Shown here one piece after another: positions 59,869 through 64,000 of a DNA stretch of 64,000 bases; position 1 is the first letter of the stretch, and the number at the start of each line of letters is the position of its first letter. Below the pieces are notes generated by a model. It did not search any database, was not told the origin of the DNA, and saw only the letters and a list, made by a program, of their open reading frames with translations. Source of the stretch: an uncultured Tateyamaria sp. (lineage in GTDB: Bacteria > Pseudomonadota > Alphaproteobacteria > Rhodobacterales > Rhodobacteraceae); the NCBI RefSeq assembly GCF_947503045.1, contig NZ_CANNCF010000004.1, positions 124,001-188,000 of the forward strand. Reading direction: 5' to 3'. Position numbers and translations under genes: made by a program.

Positions 59869-62280
59869 ATGCAAGAGCCACTCAACGCCTCTTACCCTGT
59901 GCTGCCGCTGCGCGATATCGTGGTCTTCCCGCACATGATTGTGCCCCTCTTTGTGGGCCGCGACAAATCGGTGCGCGCGCTCGAAGAGGTGATGGCCGAT
60001 GACAAGCAGATCCTGCTGTCCAGCCAGATCGACCCCTCCATCGACGATCCCGAATCTGATGGCATCTACAAGGCGGGCGTGCTGGCCAACGTGCTGCAAC
60101 TGCTGAAACTGCCCGACGGCACCGTCAAGGTGCTGGTCGAAGGGCAGGCGCGCGTGCGCATCACCGAATACCTTGAAAACGACAGCTTTTTCGAGGCCCG
60201 TGCCGAATACCTGACCGAAATGCCGGGCGACATGGCCACAACCGAGGCGCTGTTGCGCTCGGTTGCCGAGGAATTCGAGCGTTATTCCAAGGTTAAAAAG
60301 AACATCCCCGAAGAGGCGTTGTCTGCGGTCGGTGAGACCACCGAACCGGCCAAATTGGCCGATCTGGTGGCGGGTCATCTGGGCATCGAGGTCGACCAGA
60401 AACAGGACCTGCTTGAAACGCTGTCGATCAGCGAACGGCTGGAAAAGGTTTATGGCCTGATGCAGGGCGAATTGTCCGTTCTGCAGGTCGAGAAAAAGAT
60501 CAAGACGCGCGTCAAAAGCCAGATGGAGCGGACGCAGCGCGAATATTATCTGAACGAACAGATGAAGGCGATCCAGAACGAGCTGGGCGATGGCGAGGAC
60601 GGCAAGAACGAAGTTGCTGAACTTGAGGAAAAAATCGCGGAAACCAAGCTGAGCAAGGAAGCCCGTGAAAAGGCTGATGCGGAGCTGAAAAAGCTCAAGA
60701 ACATGTCGCCGATGAGCGCTGAGGCGACCGTTGTGCGCAACTATCTCGACTGGATGCTGTCGATCCCGTGGGGCGTGAAATCCCGCGTGAAAAAGGACCT
60801 CGATCGTGCCGAGAAGATCCTCGACGACGACCACTATGGTCTTGAAAAGGTGAAGGAACGCATCGTCGAATACCTCGCGGTGCAACAGCGTTCGAAAAAG
60901 ATGAAGGGCCCGATCATGTGTCTGGTCGGCCCTCCCGGCGTGGGCAAAACCTCGCTTGGCAAATCCGTGGCCAAGGCAACGGGGCGCGAGTTCATTCGCA
61001 TCTCGCTTGGTGGTGTGCGTGACGAGAGCGAAATTCGCGGTCACCGCCGCACCTATATCGGCTCGATGCCCGGCAAGATCATCCAGGCGCTGAAAAAGGC
61101 CAAGACGACAAACCCGCTGATCCTGCTCGATGAGATCGACAAGATGGGGCAGGATTTCCGTGGTGACCCGGCCAGCGCCATGCTGGAAGTGCTTGATCCG
61201 GAACAGAATTCGACCTTTGTCGATCACTATCTTGAGGTGGAATATGACCTCTCCAACGTGATGTTCCTGACCACGTCCAACAGCTACAACATGCCCGGAC
61301 CCTTGCTCGACCGGATGGAGATCATTCCGCTGGCGGGCTATACCGAGGACGAAAAAAGCGAGATCGCGAAACAACACCTCATCGCCAAGCAGGTGAAAAA
61401 CCACGGGCTGAAGTCCAAGGAATTTCAATTGACCGACGCGGCGTTGAGCGACATCATCCGCTATTACACCCGCGAGGCGGGGGTGCGAAATCTTGAGCGT
61501 GAGATCGCCAAGGTGGCGCGTAAATCGCTGACCAAGATCATCAAGAAAGAGGTTGAAGAAGTTGTTGTAACTTCCGAGAACCTCTCGGATTTCCTTGGGG
61601 TACGCAAGCATCGCTATGGTTTGGCCGAACAGGATGATCAGATCGGTGTTGTGACGGGCCTTGCCTGGACCTCCGTGGGCGGCGACCTGCTGCATATCGA
61701 GGCGCTGAAACTGCCCGGAAAAGGGCGGATGAAGACCACGGGCAAGCTGGGCGACGTGATGAAGGAATCCATCGACGCCGCAGCCAGCTTTGTCCGCTCG
61801 ATCAGCCCTGAAATCGGTGTGAAACCCACGCAGTTCGACAAGATCGATATCCACGTGCACGTCCCCGACGGCGCCACGCCCAAGGACGGCCCAAGTGCCG
61901 GTCTGGCCATGGTGACCTCGATCGTGTCTGTGCTGACCGGCATTCCCGTACGGCGCGACATCGCCATGACCGGCGAGGTCAGCCTGCGCGGCAACGCGAT
62001 GCCCATCGGCGGCCTGAAGGAAAAGCTGCTTGCGGCCTTGCGCGGCGGCATCAAGACAGTGCTGATCCCGCAGGAAAACGAAAAGGACCTTGCCGAGATC
62101 CCGGACAATGTCAAAGAAGGGTTGGATATCATCCCTGTCACGCACGTGCGCGATGTGCTGAGCCGTGCGCTTGTGTCGGTGCCTGAATCCATCGAATGGG
62201 ATGAAGCCGCCGAAGAGGCTGCAGCCGCCGCGGCCGCCGCCGCCGCAACTGGCAGTGGGGCAGGCGCAACAGCCCACTAG
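59869..62280 (+). CDS. lon: ATP-dependent protease Lon
   Basis: An 803-residue AAA+ serine protease degrading misfolded and regulatory proteins. N-terminal substrate domain (YPVLPLRDIVVFPHMIVPLF), Walker A GPPGVGKTS at about 354-362, Walker B in LILLDEIDKM. The protease dyad is Ser676 in PKDGPSAGLAMV and Lys719 in GGLKEK. ATG at 59869 is chosen because AAAAGGA has proper spacing to it and not to ATG at 59860. The C-terminus has a run of alanines (about 783-795) ending GSGAGATAH. The terminator follows within 20 bp. Confidence 0.97.
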   Translation: MQEPLNASYPVLPLRDIVVFPHMIVPLFVGRDKSVRALEEVMADDKQILLSSQIDPSIDDPESDGIYKAGVLANVLQLLKLPDGTVKVLVEGQARVRITEYLENDSFFEARAEYLTEMPGDMATTEALLRSVAEEFERYSKVKKNIPEEALSAVGETTEPAKLADLVAGHLGIEVDQKQDLLETLSISERLEKVYGLMQGELSVLQVEKKIKTRVKSQMERTQREYYLNEQMKAIQNELGDGEDGKNEVAELEEKIAETKLSKEAREKADAELKKLKNMSPMSAEATVVRNYLDWMLSIPWGVKSRVKKDLDRAEKILDDDHYGLEKVKERIVEYLAVQQRSKKMKGPIMCLVGPPGVGKTSLGKSVAKATGREFIRISLGGVRDESEIRGHRRTYIGSMPGKIIQALKKAKTTNPLILLDEIDKMGQDFRGDPASAMLEVLDPEQNSTFVDHYLEVEYDLSNVMFLTTSNSYNMPGPLLDRMEIIPLAGYTEDEKSEIAKQHLIAKQVKNHGLKSKEFQLTDAALSDIIRYYTREAGVRNLEREIAKVARKSLTKIIKKEVEEVVVTSENLSDFLGVRKHRYGLAEQDDQIGVVTGLAWTSVGGDLLHIEALKLPGKGRMKTTGKLGDVMKESIDAAASFVRSISPEIGVKPTQFDKIDIHVHVPDGATPKDGPSAGLAMVTSIVSVLTGIPVRRDIAMTGEVSLRGNAMPIGGLKEKLLAALRGGIKTVLIPQENEKDLAEIPDNVKEGLDIIPVTHVRDVLSRALVSVPESIEWDEAAEEAAAAAAAAAATGSGAGATAH

Positions 62281-62298
62281 TTTGTAGACCTGAACAGC

Positions 62299-62330
62299 AA
62301 GCGCCCCGGAGTGTTCTCCGGGGCGCTTTG
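62299..62330 (+). terminator. rho-independent terminator of lon
   Basis: Perfect 13-bp arms AAGCGCCCCGGAG and CTCCGGGGCGCTT with TGTT loop, followed by TGCGTTT. Confidence 0.88.
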
Positions 62331-62508
62331 CGTTTCTGCGCCTTTGGCCCCGGTCGGCGGTTTCCGAGCCTCACACCATCGGGACTGTCGCATTTCAGCA
62401 CGTATGACGGCTTTTGGCCGCGCATTCTCTGTCCGAGCCCGGCAAAGCCGTGGATTTTTAACCGAAAATTCGGTAAGTGGGGGCCATAGAAAAATAAAGA
62501 GGCACATG

Positions 62509-62961
62509 ATGGCAACTGATCCCGGCAAGACGCGCAAAACCAAGACACCGGCCACTGGCCGCAAATCCACAACCCCCAAGGTCAAGGCTAAGGTCGCGCC
62601 GAAACCCGAACCGGCAGCCCCCGCCACAGTCGTGGAATCGGCCAAGCCTGTCGTGCTGGGCCCGATGATGCGCAAGCCGGAGCTGATCAACGCAGTTGTC
62701 GCCAAGTCGGGGATGAAGAAAAAAGACGTCAAACCGATTGTCGAGGCGACATTGGCTGTGCTTGGCGCGGCCTTGCAGGACAGTCGCGAGCTAAACCTCG
62801 AACCGCTCGGCAAGGTCAAAGTGAACCGTGAAAAGAAAAAGCCCAGCGGCAAGGTGATGATCGCGCGCATTCGCCAGTCTCAGGATCTGCCCAGCGAAGA
62901 GGCCAAGCCCGACCCCAAGGACATGGGCGCCCCTGCAGCGTCACCGACGGCTGCGGAATGA
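62509..62961 (+). CDS. HU-like DNA-binding protein with extended tails
   Basis: A 150-residue protein. The central part (about 58-125) has the HU/IHF pattern KPELINAVVAKSGMKKKDVK through LEPLGKVKVNREKKKPSGKV. Before it lies a Lys/Pro/Ala-rich tail of about 55 residues and after it an acidic Pro/Ala tail of about 22. Plain HU is about 90 residues, so both tails are additions. ATG at 62509 is 6 nt from GAGG; ATG at 62506 is only 3 nt. It follows lon, a common arrangement for HU genes. Confidence 0.82.
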   Translation: MATDPGKTRKTKTPATGRKSTTPKVKAKVAPKPEPAAPATVVESAKPVVLGPMMRKPELINAVVAKSGMKKKDVKPIVEATLAVLGAALQDSRELNLEPLGKVKVNREKKKPSGKVMIARIRQSQDLPSEEAKPDPKDMGAPAASPTAAE

Positions 62962-62967
62962 CGTTTT

Positions 62968-62995
62968 CGGGCGCTGTCCCTCTTGCCAGCGCCCG
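62968..62995 (+). terminator. hairpin after HU-like gene
   Basis: Arms CGGGCGCTG (62968-62976) and CAGCGCCCG (62987-62995); weak downstream T content. Confidence 0.5.
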
Positions 62996-63022
62996 CGGAC
63001 CCGGCTAAGACGCGCGGGCTTT

Positions 63023-63097
63023 GGGTGATTAGCTCAGTGGTAGAGCGCTTCGTTCACATCGAAGATGTCAGGAGTTCAAATCTCTTATCACCCACCA
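63023..63097 (+). tRNA. tRNA-Val (anticodon CAC)
   Basis: 75 nt including encoded CCA. Acceptor stem GGGTGAT/ATCACCC, D-arm AGCTCAGTGGTAGAGC, anticodon stem CTTCG/CGAAG around loop TTCACAT giving anticodon CAC, and T-arm with GTTCAAATC. Fold and anticodon are clear. Confidence 0.95.
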
Positions 63098-63214
63098 AAG
63101 CCTTACTGTGCCACTGCTGTGAAATGTTGTGATCGGCGGATAGCCTGACCGACGCCCGCCGCCGTTGGCGGCAGTCTGGATCAGGAGTTCAATTCTCTTA
63201 TCACCCACCAAAGC
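63068..63214. repeat. direct repeat of tRNA-Val 3' end
   Basis: The 34 bp at 63068-63101 (variable arm, T-arm, acceptor 3' strand, CCA and AAGC) recur at 63181-63214 with a single mismatch in the T-loop. The 79 bp between them hold no gene. This is the layout left by site-specific integration at a tRNA or by partial duplication. Confidence 0.85.
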
Positions 63215-63271
63215 GCTCCGGAATCGATACTGTGAAACTATGCGTTGTGCATCGGGCGCAACCGTACCCAT

Positions 63272-63559
63272 CTACGAGATCTGCCCATCCGCAAAAACGT
63301 GATGCCAGCGCAAAACCTGCACCGAGGCGCGCAAACCCGTTGGCCAAAACGGGTCGGCATGCACAAGGTGCCAGGCGGCGTCCGCGTCTTCGACATCCAC
63401 AATCCACGCGCCACCCGCGCCGGCGTCTCTGTCAAAAAGCGGACCCGCCGCGCGGATGGCTGCGGCATTGCGGGTCAGAAAGGCAAGGTGGTCGGGCATC
63501 TTTTCGCCTCGGATGTGATCATGTCCGGGGGCATCCTGAAACAGAATAAGGTAGGGCAT
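63272..63559 (-). CDS. YciI-family protein
   Basis: A 95-residue dimeric alpha-beta barrel protein of the YCII-related family. It starts MPYLILFQDAPGHDHIRGEK, has the conserved His in HLAFL, and ends with AWHLVHADPFWPTGL and the HHVF segment. Its reaction is unknown. It is divergent from the LysR gene at the right edge, which may regulate it. Confidence 0.85.
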   Translation of the reverse strand: MPYLILFQDAPGHDHIRGEKMPDHLAFLTRNAAAIRAAGPLFDRDAGAGGAWIVDVEDADAAWHLVHADPFWPTGLRASVQVLRWHHVFADGQIS

Positions 63560-63648
63560 CGCGGCCTCCTGATTTTCATATGTGCCCCATGACTACCTGT
63601 GCAACACTGCAGGAAGAATGGACATGATTGCCGGGATAGGTTGCAAAA

Positions 63649-64000
63649 ATGCGGGACGCACATTGGGATGATCTGCGGGTGTTTCAGGTGGTCGCCGACA
63701 CGGGCAGCTTTGCCGGGGCGGCCAAGGCCTTGGGCCAGCACGAGACCACAGTCGCGCGCCGGATACGGCGGTTGGAGCGGCAGGTGAGTCATGTGCTGTG
63801 GCGCGGACAAAACGGCGGCGTGACCGATGAGGGGGCCGTTTTATTAAACCATGTCAGGACGATGACAGATGCAGCACAGCAGGCGGACGCAGCGCTGAGC
63901 CCGTCGCAAGGCCCGCGCGGACATGTGCGGCTGACGGTTGTGCCCTGGCTGGTCGAGGCGGCAATCCTGCCGCTTTGGGCGCAGTGGCGCGGCGAGGCGC
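63649..64000 (+). CDS. LysR-family regulator, cut by right window edge
   Basis: The first 117 residues of a LysR regulator. Winged helix from MRDAHWDDLRVFQVVADTGS through ETTVARRIRRLERQV, and the start of the effector domain (GHVRLTVVPWLVEAA). It is divergent from the YciI-family gene with a 89-bp gap. The rest lies outside the window. Confidence 0.88.
   Translation, partial: MRDAHWDDLRVFQVVADTGSFAGAAKALGQHETTVARRIRRLERQVSHVLWRGQNGGVTDEGAVLLNHVRTMTDAAQQADAALSPSQGPRGHVRLTVVPWLVEAAILPLWAQWRGEA

Noticed and set aside
59851-62277. 808-codon antisense frame over lon
   Set aside because: Lon is unmistakable on the plus strand; the antisense product is His/Arg-rich shadow sequence.
63068-63271. 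Minus-strand frame of 67 codons spanning the tRNA repeat
   Set aside because: It translates the complement of tRNA sequence and its duplicate; not protein-like.

Overview
The window reads as a chromosomal segment of a marine-type alphaproteobacterium, most likely Rhodobacterales (Roseobacter group). Pointers are a form II aerobic CO-dehydrogenase-like cluster, a DctBD-regulated TRAP transporter, an assimilatory sulfate operon with DUF2849 and DUF934 genes, a VPLPA-CTERM-like exported protein, BolA/monothiol glutaredoxin pairing, the Lon-HU-tRNA neighbourhood, and a GC-rich dispersed intergenic repeat of a kind familiar from roseobacters. The assignment is inferred from gene content only.

Layout. 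1-5.3 kb: mmsA (cut by the left edge) divergent from a LysR regulator across a clear inverted-repeat operator, then a CBS-domain protein, coaD, a nucleotidyltransferase-fold gene with a triplicated operator-like motif, and a lipoprotein. 5.7-11.4 kb: central carbon block with two GAPDH genes of different cofactor signature separated by a 47-residue membrane peptide, a DUF808 membrane protein and transketolase. GTTA-N4-TAAC-like sites sit in front of both gap genes. 11.7-14 kb: a coiled-coil protein/zapA/GNAT run and an oppositely oriented bolA-unknown-grxD operon. 14.3-20.3 kb: XdhC-like factor, molybdopterin-binding protein, then coxS-coxL-coxM of form II (AYRGAGR loop). 20.4-24.1 kb: two highly repetitive Ala/Glu/Thr-rich envelope proteins flanking infC, which appears to use a non-AUG start. 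24.2-31.3 kb: a TauD-like oxygenase, a ferredoxin-NADP reductase and the sulfate-assimilation operon cysG-DUF2849-cysI-cysH-DUF934, divergent from an Lrp/AsnC regulator. 31.5-39.1 kb: cytochrome P450 and dctB-dctD-dctP-dctQ-dctM, where DctD has lost the features needed for sigma-54 activation. 39.2-45.3 kb: tpiA, a TfoX-like protein, an IscA-type carrier, LysR, a 48-residue basic protein, a SufT-like protein, a DUF3179 protein and a RimB-RimK fusion.

45.5-57.3 kb is different. It is visibly richer in A+T and begins with a cluster of broken genes: a methyltransferase with one in-frame stop, a GNAT/RidA chimera and a homocysteine methyltransferase tail. It then carries three compact regulator-enzyme modules: TetR/GST with paired palindromic operators, AraC/metallo-beta-lactamase-fold protein/membrane protein, and LysR/SDR/membrane protein/SRPBCC protein. 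No integrase or transposase is visible. It looks like an acquired or fast-turnover segment between conserved rimK and tgt.

57.4-64 kb returns to core genes: tgt, a VPLPA-CTERM-like protein with an abnormal tail, lon, an HU-like protein and tRNA-Val(CAC). A copy of the tRNA 3' end lies 113 bp downstream. A YciI-like gene and the start of a LysR regulator complete the window. No CRISPR array, rRNA or complete mobile element was seen. The most unusual items are the degenerate DctD, the 11-residue repeat protein, the chimeric gene remnants, the operator arrays and the tRNA-end duplication.
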